Shown here: in pieces, positions 1 through 5,399 of the stretch
Position numbering within the stretch: the stretch's first letter is position 1
Layout: the number at the start of each line of letters is the position of its first letter
Assembly (NCBI GenBank): GCA_903845455.1
Contig: CAIMXN010000053.1
Span: forward strand, 1 to 6,034
DNA from: an uncultured beta proteobacterium
GTDB lineage: Bacteria; Pseudomonadota; Gammaproteobacteria; Burkholderiales; Burkholderiaceae
DNA length: 6,034 nucleotides
Direction: 5' to 3'
The notes under the pieces: generated by a model
Seen by the model: only the letters and a program-made list of their open reading frames with translations
Database searches by the model: none
What the model was told of the DNA's origin: nothing
Program-made: the position numbers and the translations under genes

Positions 1-393
1 GTCATCAATGCCATCTCTGAGGCACGCGCCCAAGGCGATCTTTCTGAGAACGCTGAGTACGATGCTGCTAAAGAAAAGCAAGGTTTTATTGAAGGCCGTA
101 TTCAAGATCTAGAAGGCAAACTTTCTGCCGCTCAAGTTATTGATCCAGCAACTTTGGACGTTGGTGGTCGCATCGTGTTTGGCGCTACAGTTGATCTTGA
201 AGATTTAGAAGATGGAACTAAATTGACTTATCAAATCGTCGGTGATGATGAGGCTGATATTGCAGTCAATAAAATTTCTATTAGCTCGCCGATTGCCCGC
301 GCTTTAATCGGCAAAGAAGAGGGCGATGTCGTAGCGGTGCAAGCTCCTGGTGGTAATCGTGAAGTAGAAATCCTCGCAGTGCGTTACCTCTGA
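1..393 (+). CDS. greA: Transcription elongation factor GreA (5' end outside window)
   Basis: GreA binds RNA polymerase and inserts its coiled-coil through the secondary channel, stimulating cleavage of backtracked RNA so that stalled complexes restart. The frame is open from base 1 and ends at TGA 391-393, giving 130 residues. Aligned by eye with the 158-residue E. coli protein, about 28 N-terminal residues are missing. The visible part begins in the coiled-coil. The tip motif GDLSENAEY has the two acidic residues (visible residues 13 and 16, matching E. coli D41 and E44) needed for cleavage. The C-terminal FKBP-like domain follows, with the family signatures YQIVGDDEAD and SPIARALIGKEEGD and the usual ending. 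A TTG at 154 opens a shorter frame but lies inside the protein and is not the start. The stop overlaps the next gene's ATG by one base (TGATG), so the two are probably co-transcribed and translationally coupled. Confidence 0.96.
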   Translation, partial: VINAISEARAQGDLSENAEYDAAKEKQGFIEGRIQDLEGKLSAAQVIDPATLDVGGRIVFGATVDLEDLEDGTKLTYQIVGDDEADIAVNKISISSPIARALIGKEEGDVVAVQAPGGNREVEILAVRYL

Positions 394-860
394 TGCAGTC
401 TCTGGGCTTGCAACGCATATTGACTGTGCTTGCTGGCCTTTGGGTGGGGGGATTGATTACTGTTGGTTATATCGTCACTCCCATGCTATTCACCACACTG
501 GGTGATCGGCAAGTGGCTGGTCTTGTTGCTGGCAATATCTTTCGGGCTGAAGCCTATCTCAGTATTGCAATCAGTCTTATTCTGATGATTGCTGCCAATT
601 TCCTTATATCCAAAGGTGAAAATGCATATCGAGTGATTCGCTGGATCTTGCTCGCCATGCTGGCTTGCGCTATTGGTGCTGGTCTGGTGTTGGTTCCTTG
701 GATGAGTTCTCTCAGAGATCAGGCGAATGCTAGCAACATCTCCGTGATGGCCTCATCCTCCGCTACCTTATTCTCCCGCTTACATGGCATATCAAGTATT
801 CTTTTTGTGATGCAAAGCTTGTTGGGTATTGCTTTGCTGTGGCGACTCGCCAAGAAATAA
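393..860 (+). CDS. DUF4149-type four-helix membrane protein
   Basis: A 155-residue integral inner-membrane protein of unknown function. Hydrophobic segments are at about residues 8-30, 53-73, 81-103 and 131-152, each long enough to span the membrane. The first contains a Gly-rich WVGGLITVGY stretch and is followed by a conserved-looking TPMLF turn. The third ends in VPW before a polar Ser/Ala/Asn-rich loop (about 105-128). The layout and length match what I remember of the DUF4149 (TMEM205-like) family, often found beside greA in Burkholderiales; this is family recall, not a search. The ATG overlaps the greA stop and has no clear Shine-Dalgarno, so initiation probably depends on ribosomes finishing greA. 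The gene ends just before a strong terminator, making it the last gene of the greA transcript. A link to GreA function is not established. Confidence 0.8.
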   Translation: MQSLGLQRILTVLAGLWVGGLITVGYIVTPMLFTTLGDRQVAGLVAGNIFRAEAYLSIAISLILMIAANFLISKGENAYRVIRWILLAMLACAIGAGLVLVPWMSSLRDQANASNISVMASSSATLFSRLHGISSILFVMQSLLGIALLWRLAKK

Positions 861-887
861 TACAAAGAAGTAAAAAATCAATAAAAC

Positions 888-912
888 AAAAGCGCCCCGA
901 GAGGCGCTTTTT
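888..912. terminator. Bidirectional intrinsic terminator between converging genes
   Basis: A 9-bp perfect stem (888-896 with 903-911: four A-U pairs then GCGCC/GGCGC) encloses a 6-nt loop (897-902). On the plus strand the stem runs into T908-912. On the minus strand the exit side is also T-rich (TTTTGTTTTATT). It lies between the plus-strand membrane protein gene (ends 860) and the minus-strand yhbY (ends 935), so it can stop transcription from both sides. Confidence 0.9.
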
Positions 913-934
913 AGTTAGCTAAAAATATTCCTAG

Positions 935-1570
935 TTAAGAGCCAAGTAATTTTTTCTTGGTACTACTCATGCGTACTTTACGTTTCTTGATTGGCGCTGG
1001 TGCTGCTGCGGCTTTTCTATAGCCGGGTGACGACCAACCAATTTTTGATTCAGCAGCGTCCGCACGCAGAACTCTTTTCTTAGGCGCCGCTGATGGCGCT
1101 GTCTTCACTGCTGCAGCTCTAGCAAATGGAGATTTATTAGAGGCAGAACGGCGATCTGATCTTTCTGAGGTGCTCGTACGAATGCCACTTTTGGCTGACT
1201 CACGATTTGGCTGGCGTTTAGTGCGTGGTGCTTGCAAGGTTTTTTTGGTTTGCTTACTCGATCTACCTAGCTTGGTGGAAGCATCTTCAAGCTCGTCTTT
1301 TGGTCTCCAAAGGACGAGCAATTTACCGATATGTTGAACTGGAGCAGCGTCGAGCTTATCGCAAAGTGCTTCGTAAATCGCAATGCGTGCTTCGCGATCA
1401 TCACCAAATACTCGAATCTTAATCAGACCATGATGGCTAATAGCGAGTTTGGCCTCTTTAATAACGGCCGGCGTTAGACCATCGCTACCAATCATGACAA
1501 CGGGATTGAGATCGTGAGCATCGCCTTTAAGGGTTTTGCGTTGTGTGGGGGTGATGTTAAGTGCAGTCAT
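935..1570 (-). CDS. yhbY: YhbY-type CRM-domain RNA-binding protein with long basic C-terminal tail
   Basis: YhbY is a small RNA-binding protein with a KH-like CRM (CRS1-YhbY) fold that associates with pre-50S particles. Residues 1-92 are the whole domain: an N-terminal helix (TPTQRKTLKGDAHDLNPVV), the IGSDGLTPAVIKEA turn and helix corresponding to the family's GxxG-like loop, then LIKIRVFGDDRE and IGKLLVLWRP near its end. E. coli YhbY stops at about 97 residues. This protein continues to 211 with a low-complexity tail in which 32 of residues 98-211 are Lys or Arg against 5 acidic, including the cluster KKRKVR and the motif GWSSPGYRK (178-186). The tail is probably disordered and nucleic-acid binding (inference). 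The ATG at 1568-1570 is the only start that keeps the first helix. It has no Shine-Dalgarno, and a -10-like TATCAT ends 7 nt upstream. The gene diverges from rlmE. Confidence 0.93.
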   Translation of the reverse strand: MTALNITPTQRKTLKGDAHDLNPVVMIGSDGLTPAVIKEAKLAISHHGLIKIRVFGDDREARIAIYEALCDKLDAAPVQHIGKLLVLWRPKDELEDASTKLGRSSKQTKKTLQAPRTKRQPNRESAKSGIRTSTSERSDRRSASNKSPFARAAAVKTAPSAAPKKRVLRADAAESKIGWSSPGYRKAAAAPAPIKKRKVRMSSTKKKLLGS

Positions 1571-1577
1571 GGGCTCG

Positions 1578-1583
1578 ATGATA
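1578..1583 (-). promoter_or_regulatory. Candidate -10 element of yhbY (possible leaderless start)
   Basis: Read on the minus strand, TATCAT matches the sigma-70 -10 consensus at 5 of 6 positions and is followed by 7 nt (CGAGCCC) and then the ATG. A transcript from it would start at or within a base or two of the ATG. No good -35 is visible (best is TTATTT with a 16-bp spacer), so the promoter assignment is tentative. Confidence 0.4.
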
Positions 1584-1658
1584 GAGCATTGGGCCTGCTA
1601 AATAACGCCTTTGTAGGCTACTTAGCAAGGTATTCACGAGGTTTTCAGTCGATTCCTT

Positions 1659-1687
1659 TTGCCTTAGTGCACAGAAACAGGGAAAAT
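1659..1687 (+). promoter_or_regulatory. Weak sigma-70-like promoter candidate for rlmE
   Basis: TTGCCT (1659-1664) and GAAAAT (1682-1687) are separated by 17 bp, each matching 4 of 6 consensus positions. The first T of the -10 is absent. A start near 1694 would leave about 16 nt before the GTG start codon. This is the best plus-strand candidate in the 139-bp divergent gap; nothing resembling a sigma-32 promoter was seen there. Confidence 0.25.
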
Positions 1688-1709
1688 AGGCGGCGAAAGT
1701 GGGTACGTT

Positions 1710-2384
1710 GTGGCAAAGAATAAATTTAATAAAAGTTGGTTACAGGATCATTTACAGGATCCCTATGTGAAGATGGCTCAAAAAGAGGGCTATCGTGCTA
1801 GGGCGGTCTATAAGCTCAGTGAGATTGATGAGCAGGAGCACCTCATCAAAGCAGGCATGACCATTGTCGATCTGGGCAGCGCCCCAGGGAGTTGGTCACA
1901 GTACGCACGTAACCGTTTAACCGAGCTGGGTAAGAGTAATCCTAAGATTGAGTCTGGCAAGCCTGACGGTACGATTATTGCGATCGATATTTTGCCGATG
2001 GAAGACATTGCAGATGTGAGTTTTATTCAGGGAGATTTTCGTGAAGACGAAGGTCTAAAAGCACTGGAAGCCCTTTTGCCAGCGAGCGCGGAAGGTAAGG
2101 TAGATGTAGTACTTTCAGATATGGCTCCCAATTTGTCTGGGGTAGGCGTAGCAGATGCTGCTCGTATGGCCTTTTTAGCTGAAATTGCCTTAGATTTTGC
2201 GCTTGGGCACCTCAAACCTGAGGGGGCTCTATTGATTAAGTGCTTTAACGGTAGTGGCTATAGCCAAATCGTCGAATCCTTTAAAAAAGTCTTTAAGAAC
2301 GTCAGTTCTAAAAAGCCTAAAGCCTCAAGAGCACGCTCATCTGAAATCTTTTTGTTAGGTAGAAATCTCAAACCACTCAAATAA
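1710..2384 (+). CDS. rlmE: 23S rRNA (uridine-2552 2'-O)-methyltransferase RlmE (RrmJ/FtsJ)
   Basis: RlmE methylates the 2'-OH of U2552 in the A-loop of 23S rRNA, a late step of 50S assembly, using S-adenosylmethionine. The protein has 224 residues against 209 in E. coli. The N-terminal SWLQDHLQDPYV region is followed by YKL with K35, the SAM-binding motif DLGSAPGSWSQ (54-64), acidic motif AIDILPM (91-97), QGDFRE (107-112) and SDMAPNLSG (136-144). The catalytic K-D-K-E set appears complete: K35, D137, K177 and E212, corresponding to E. coli K38, D124, K164 and E199. Part of the extra length is a Lys/Gly/Pro-rich insertion at about 71-87, before the strand carrying ID. The start is GTG 1710. 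The first in-frame ATG (codon 22) would remove conserved N-terminal sequence. The Shine-Dalgarno is weak. In E. coli the gene is co-transcribed with ftsH; here a 148-bp gap with a terminator-like hairpin lies between them. Confidence 0.97.
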   Translation: MAKNKFNKSWLQDHLQDPYVKMAQKEGYRARAVYKLSEIDEQEHLIKAGMTIVDLGSAPGSWSQYARNRLTELGKSNPKIESGKPDGTIIAIDILPMEDIADVSFIQGDFREDEGLKALEALLPASAEGKVDVVLSDMAPNLSGVGVADAARMAFLAEIALDFALGHLKPEGALLIKCFNGSGYSQIVESFKKVFKNVSSKKPKASRARSSEIFLLGRNLKPLK

Positions 2385-2404
2385 TTACCCAATTTAGACA
2401 AATA

Positions 2405-2427
2405 ACCCCCTAAGAGTAGGGGTTTAT
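2405..2427 (+). terminator. Weak intrinsic terminator after rlmE
   Basis: A perfect 6-bp stem, CCCCTA (2407-2412) with TAGGGG (2417-2422), closes a 4-nt AGAG loop and is followed by TTTAT. The stem is GC-rich but short and the T-tract is poor, so partial termination with read-through into ftsH is likely. It begins 22 nt after the rlmE stop codon. Confidence 0.55.
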
Positions 2428-2449
2428 CAAATAAATATGCCATTAGGTC

Positions 2450-2477
2450 TTGAAAAAGCCTAGTAGTAGAATCAAAT
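2450..2477 (+). promoter_or_regulatory. Candidate sigma-70 promoter for ftsH
   Basis: TTGAAA (2450-2455, 5 of 6 consensus) and TCAAAT (2472-2477, 4 of 6) are separated by 16 bp. A start near 2484 would give an untranslated leader of about 50 nt containing the palindrome and Shine-Dalgarno. The -35 overlaps CTTGAAA, which resembles the heat-shock sigma-32 -35, but no CCCAT-type -10 lies at the expected spacing. Confidence 0.4.
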
Positions 2478-2505
2478 ACTTAGGTATAGCAATTCGCTTT
2501 AACTC

Positions 2506-2519
2506 CCGGATTAATCCGG
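2506..2519. repeat. Perfect 14-bp palindrome in front of the ftsH ribosome-binding site
   Basis: CCGGATTAATCCGG is an exact inverted repeat. It ends one base before the AAAGGA Shine-Dalgarno and 13 nt before the start codon. As DNA it could bind a dimeric protein. As RNA it could form a short 5-bp stem with a UUAA loop beside the ribosome-binding site. Which of these, if either, is real cannot be told from the sequence. Confidence 0.6.
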
Positions 2520-2520
2520 C

Positions 2521-2526
2521 AAAGGA
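2521..2526 (+). promoter_or_regulatory. Shine-Dalgarno deciding the TTG start of ftsH
   Basis: AAAGGA lies 6 nt before the TTG at 2533. The in-frame ATG at 2545 would be 18 nt away, too far for this site. The resulting N-terminus (MNSNMF) also matches the MNNNMF-type start of Burkholderia FtsH as I recall it, supporting TTG. Confidence 0.8.
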
Positions 2527-2532
2527 CTCATT

Positions 2533-4413
2533 TTGAACAGCAATATGTTTCAAAAAATCGGTGTATGGCTCATTGTGGGCCTAGTGCTGTTCACTGTTTT
2601 TAAACAGTTTGATAAGCCCAAAGAGCAGACTCAAGTCTCTTATTCCCAGTTTATGGACGATGCCAAGTCTGGCAAAATTAAACGCGTCGAAGTGCAAGGT
2701 CGCACCAATTTGACTGTCACTCCCGTTGATGGCAATAAATACGCCCTGATCTCTCCGGGTGATATTTGGATGGTTGGCGATTTAATGAAGTACGGAGTGC
2801 AGGTCAGTGGTAAAGCAGAAGATGAGCCAAACATGCTGACTTCAGCTTTGTATTACCTTGGGCCGACTTTACTGATTATTGGTTTTTGGTTTTTCATGAT
2901 GCGTCAGATGCAAGGCGGCAGTAAAGGCGGAGCATTCTCATTCGGAAAATCTAAAGCGCGTTTGATTGATGAGAATAGCAATACCATTACGTTTGCCGAT
3001 GTCGCAGGTTGCGATGAAGCCAAAGAAGAAGTCTTTGAGTTAGTCGACTTCTTAAAAGATCCCCAGAAATTTCAGAAGCTTGGTGGGCGCATTCCACATG
3101 GCGTATTGCTTGTAGGTCCTCCAGGTACAGGTAAGACTTTGCTAGCCAAAGCAATTGCTGGTGAAGCTAAAGTGCCATTCTTCTCAATCTCAGGTTCTGA
3201 TTTCGTAGAAATGTTTGTCGGTGTGGGTGCATCGCGTGTGCGGGATATGTTTGAGAACGCCAAGAAAAATTCTCCTTGCATCATCTTTATTGATGAGATC
3301 GATGCTGTTGGGCGTCATCGTGGTGCCGGCATGGGTGGCGGTAATGATGAGCGCGAACAAACCCTCAATCAAATGTTGGTTGAGATGGATGGCTTTGAGA
3401 GTAATAGCGGTGTGATCGTAGTTGCGGCTACCAACCGTTCAGATGTATTAGATAAAGCCTTATTGCGTCCAGGTCGTTTCGATCGTCAAGTGCATGTTGG
3501 TTTGCCAGACATTCGTGGTCGTGAGCAGATTTTGCATGTGCATATGCGCAAAGTTCCCATTGACCCTGACGTTGATGCAGCCGTCTTGGCGCGTGGTACC
3601 CCAGGTTTCTCGGGTGCTGACTTAGCCAACCTTGTAAATGAATCTGCTTTGTTTGCTGCGCGTCGGAATAAGCGTGCAGTGGATATGAAAGACTTTGAAG
3701 ACGCAAAAGATAAGATCTATATGGGTCCTGAGCGCAAGTCTGCTGTGATGCGTGAAGAGGAACGTCGTAATACGGCGTATCACGAGTCTGGTCATGCGGT
3801 GGTAGCAAAGGTATTACCTAAGGCAGATCCTGTGCATAAAGTCACCATCATGCCGCGCGGCATGGCATTGGGCGTTACTTGGCAGCTCCCAGAATTTGAT
3901 CGTGTAAATCTTTACAAAGATCGTATGTTGGAAGAGTTGGCGATTTTGTTTGGTGGTCGTGCTGCTGAAGAAATCTTCTTGCACTCCATGAGTACAGGGG
4001 CATCCAATGACTTTGAGCGCGCTACGAAGATGGCTCGCGATATGGTGACTCGTTACGGCATGAGTGATAGCTTGGGCACTATGGTTTATGTGGATACTGA
4101 ATCTGAAAGCATCTTCGGTCGCAATAGCACCAAGACTGTTTCAGAGTTGACTCAACAAAAAGTAGACGCAGAAATTCGGGCGTTGATCGATAGTCAGTAC
4201 GCATTGGCAAGATCGATTCTGGAGCAAAATCGCGATAAAGTTGAAGCCATGGTTGCCGCCTTGCTTGAATGGGAAACCATTGATGCCGAGCAGATCACCG
4301 ACATCATGGCAGGTCGGCCGCCACGCATACCGCCACCACCACCTGCCACGCAGTTTGGTAACTCTGCCGGTACCCCAGGTCCAGCGGCAGGTAGTGCACC
4401 AGCGACTGCCTAA
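2533..4413 (+). CDS. ftsH: ATP-dependent zinc metalloprotease FtsH
   Basis: FtsH is a hexameric inner-membrane AAA+ protease that extracts and degrades misfolded membrane proteins and regulatory proteins; known E. coli substrates are sigma-32 and LpxC. At 626 residues it has normal family length. In order: transmembrane helix at about 8-24, periplasmic domain to about 104, second helix at about 105-124, then the cytoplasmic AAA+ module. That module has Walker A GPPGTGKT (195-202), the aromatic pore loop MFVGVG (227-232), Walker B IIFIDEID (250-257) and the second region of homology with arginine fingers R312 and R315. The M41 peptidase domain has zinc motif HESGH (417-421) and third ligand D493 in STGASNDFERAT. 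The tail (about 596-626) is Pro/Ala-rich and probably disordered. All catalytic residues are intact. TTG is the start, chosen by the AAAGGA site. folP follows after 47 nt. Confidence 0.98.
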   Translation: MNSNMFQKIGVWLIVGLVLFTVFKQFDKPKEQTQVSYSQFMDDAKSGKIKRVEVQGRTNLTVTPVDGNKYALISPGDIWMVGDLMKYGVQVSGKAEDEPNMLTSALYYLGPTLLIIGFWFFMMRQMQGGSKGGAFSFGKSKARLIDENSNTITFADVAGCDEAKEEVFELVDFLKDPQKFQKLGGRIPHGVLLVGPPGTGKTLLAKAIAGEAKVPFFSISGSDFVEMFVGVGASRVRDMFENAKKNSPCIIFIDEIDAVGRHRGAGMGGGNDEREQTLNQMLVEMDGFESNSGVIVVAATNRSDVLDKALLRPGRFDRQVHVGLPDIRGREQILHVHMRKVPIDPDVDAAVLARGTPGFSGADLANLVNESALFAARRNKRAVDMKDFEDAKDKIYMGPERKSAVMREEERRNTAYHESGHAVVAKVLPKADPVHKVTIMPRGMALGVTWQLPEFDRVNLYKDRMLEELAILFGGRAAEEIFLHSMSTGASNDFERATKMARDMVTRYGMSDSLGTMVYVDTESESIFGRNSTKTVSELTQQKVDAEIRALIDSQYALARSILEQNRDKVEAMVAALLEWETIDAEQITDIMAGRPPRIPPPPPATQFGNSAGTPGPAAGSAPATA

Positions 4414-4423
4414 AGTTCAATAG

Positions 4424-4456
4424 ATAGAATCTAGATCCATACCAAGATCATTCTAT
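4424..4456 (+). repeat. Imperfect hairpin in the ftsH-folP gap
   Basis: ATAGAAT (4424-4430) pairs with ATTCTAT (4450-4456). Inside that, GATC (4434-4437) pairs with GATC (4446-4449), leaving a CTA bulge and an 8-nt loop. The structure is AT-rich, lacks a T-tract and ends 4 nt before the folP ATG. It fills most of the gap and leaves no recognisable Shine-Dalgarno. It could protect the ftsH mRNA 3' end or limit folP initiation; both are inference. Confidence 0.45.
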
Positions 4457-4460
4457 TAAC

Positions 4461-5336
4461 ATGGTGAAATACAATCAGCCCGCAACATGGTGTTGCGGGC
4501 GTTTTCTTTTTGACTTTAGCAAACGCAAACGCCCCTTAGTCATGGGCATTCTCAATGCCACCCCAGATTCATTTTCGGATGGCGGCAAATTCAGAACGGC
4601 AAAAGATGCTATTGCGCAAGCAGAGCGGATGATTAAGAGCGGTGTTGACATCATTGACATTGGCGGTGAATCAACTCGCCCCGGTGCTATACCAGTTTCG
4701 CTCCAAGAAGAGTTAGATCGGGTGCTGCCCGTGATTGAAGCGCTCCAGACTTGTGGCGTGGCTTTATCCATTGATACCTATAAAGCAGAGACGATGCGTC
4801 AAGCCTTAAGGGCTGGCGTGGATTGCGTAAATGATATTTGGGCGCTACGCCAAGAGGGTGCGGCAACTGCGGTGATCGAATGCGGGATAGATGAAAGTAA
4901 AAAAGCAGGCTGCGGTATTGTGCTGATGCATATGCAACGCGATCCTTTGACGATGCAATTTAATCCTGACTATAAAGATGTCATTACTGAAGTGATGGCA
5001 TTTTTACAGGAGCGCGCCAACAGTCTGATCGATGCGGGCATAGATCGCAATCGTATTGTGATTGATCCTGGCTTTGGGTTTGGTAAAAGCCTAGAACATA
5101 ACCTGCAAATGCTGACCCATTTTGATTTGTTCTCAAAATTGGATTATCCGGTTCTGGCGGGAATTTCTCGTAAATCGATGTTGGGCAAAGTGACTGGTAA
5201 AGAAACCCATGAGCGGCTAGCTTCTAGTATTGCGGCAGCGATCATGGCTGCTGATCGAGGCGCGAAGATTGTCCGGGTGCATGATGTGCCTGAGACAGTA
5301 GATGCCTTAAAACTCTGGGAAGCAATTCAAGACTGA
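4461..5336 (+). CDS. folP: Dihydropteroate synthase
   Basis: DHPS condenses p-aminobenzoate with 6-hydroxymethyl-7,8-dihydropterin diphosphate to give dihydropteroate in folate synthesis, and is the sulfonamide target. The 291-residue protein is a TIM barrel. Family motifs: CGRFLFDF N-terminal strand pair (12-19), MGILNATPDSFSDGG (28-42, metal-binding N32), DIGGESTRPGA (66-76), SIDT with D105 (103-106), ND (124-125), LMHMQ (155-159), DPGFGFGK (202-209), SRKS with K238, and RVHD (272-275). A stretch at about 141-151 (CGIDESKKAGC) is longer than in E. coli. ATG 4461 is the best start: an in-frame stop lies at 4425, GTG 4464 is the only near alternative, and the next ATG (codon 28) would cut off the conserved CGRF strand. 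No Shine-Dalgarno is visible. Codons 6-17 form a terminator-like hairpin and T-tract. The gene order ftsH-folP-glmM is as in E. coli. Confidence 0.97.
   Translation: MVKYNQPATWCCGRFLFDFSKRKRPLVMGILNATPDSFSDGGKFRTAKDAIAQAERMIKSGVDIIDIGGESTRPGAIPVSLQEELDRVLPVIEALQTCGVALSIDTYKAETMRQALRAGVDCVNDIWALRQEGAATAVIECGIDESKKAGCGIVLMHMQRDPLTMQFNPDYKDVITEVMAFLQERANSLIDAGIDRNRIVIDPGFGFGKSLEHNLQMLTHFDLFSKLDYPVLAGISRKSMLGKVTGKETHERLASSIAAAIMAADRGAKIVRVHDVPETVDALKLWEAIQD
4478..4511 (+). terminator. Strong intrinsic terminator inside the start of folP
   Basis: GCCCGCAAC (4478-4486) pairs perfectly with GTTGCGGGC (4492-4500), and A4487-T4491 can extend the stem to 10 bp with a 3-nt loop. It is followed by G and then TTTTCTTTTT (4502-4511). 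This is a textbook rho-independent terminator, yet it lies within codons 6-17 of folP, whose CGRF strand is encoded there. It is well placed to end the ftsH transcript and, by read-through, to set folP expression. Confidence 0.75.
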
Positions 5337-5386
5337 CCCCACGCCCAGCCTAAGACCAACTAAATCAGCCAAATACCCATAAGTTT

Positions 5387-5392
5387 TATAAT
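5387..5392 (+). promoter_or_regulatory. Consensus -10 element of glmM (possible leaderless start)
   Basis: TATAAT is a perfect sigma-70 -10 hexamer, followed by 7 nt (TAAGCCC) and the glmM ATG at 5400. Initiation at the usual distance would place the RNA 5' end at or next to the ATG. There is no Shine-Dalgarno. No convincing -35 is visible 15-19 bp upstream, so strength is uncertain. Confidence 0.5.
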
Positions 5393-5399
5393 TAAGCCC

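Noticed and set aside
1607..1618. A small inverted repeat (GCCT...AGGC) in the yhbY-rlmE gap.
   Set aside because: A 4-bp stem without a T-tract or other context is expected by chance.
1225..1723. Two short plus-strand open frames, at 1225-1422 and 1514-1723, opposite yhbY and the divergent gap.
   Set aside because: The first is entirely antisense to the yhbY domain and tail. The second runs from antisense yhbY into the start of rlmE. Neither has a recognisable product or a good ribosome-binding site.
2449..2475. A sigma-32 heat-shock promoter for ftsH based on CTTGAAA.
   Set aside because: The -35-like half is present, but no CCCAT-type -10 occurs 13-17 bp downstream, so only the sigma-70 reading is annotated.
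2545..2547. ATG as an alternative ftsH start.
   Set aside because: It is 18 nt from the Shine-Dalgarno, whereas TTG 2533 is 6 nt away and gives the N-terminus seen in related FtsH proteins.
3428..3808. A 126-codon open frame on the minus strand inside ftsH.
   Set aside because: It is wholly antisense to a strongly conserved, intact ftsH. Its product is rich in His, Gln and Tyr without any domain pattern, and no ribosome-binding site supports it.
4475..4771. A 98-codon minus-strand open frame over the start of folP.
   Set aside because: Antisense to conserved DHPS motifs and with no independent support.
5337..5399. A terminator between folP and glmM.
   Set aside because: The 63-nt gap was read for stems followed by T-tracts and none was found. 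Only the TATAAT before glmM stands out.
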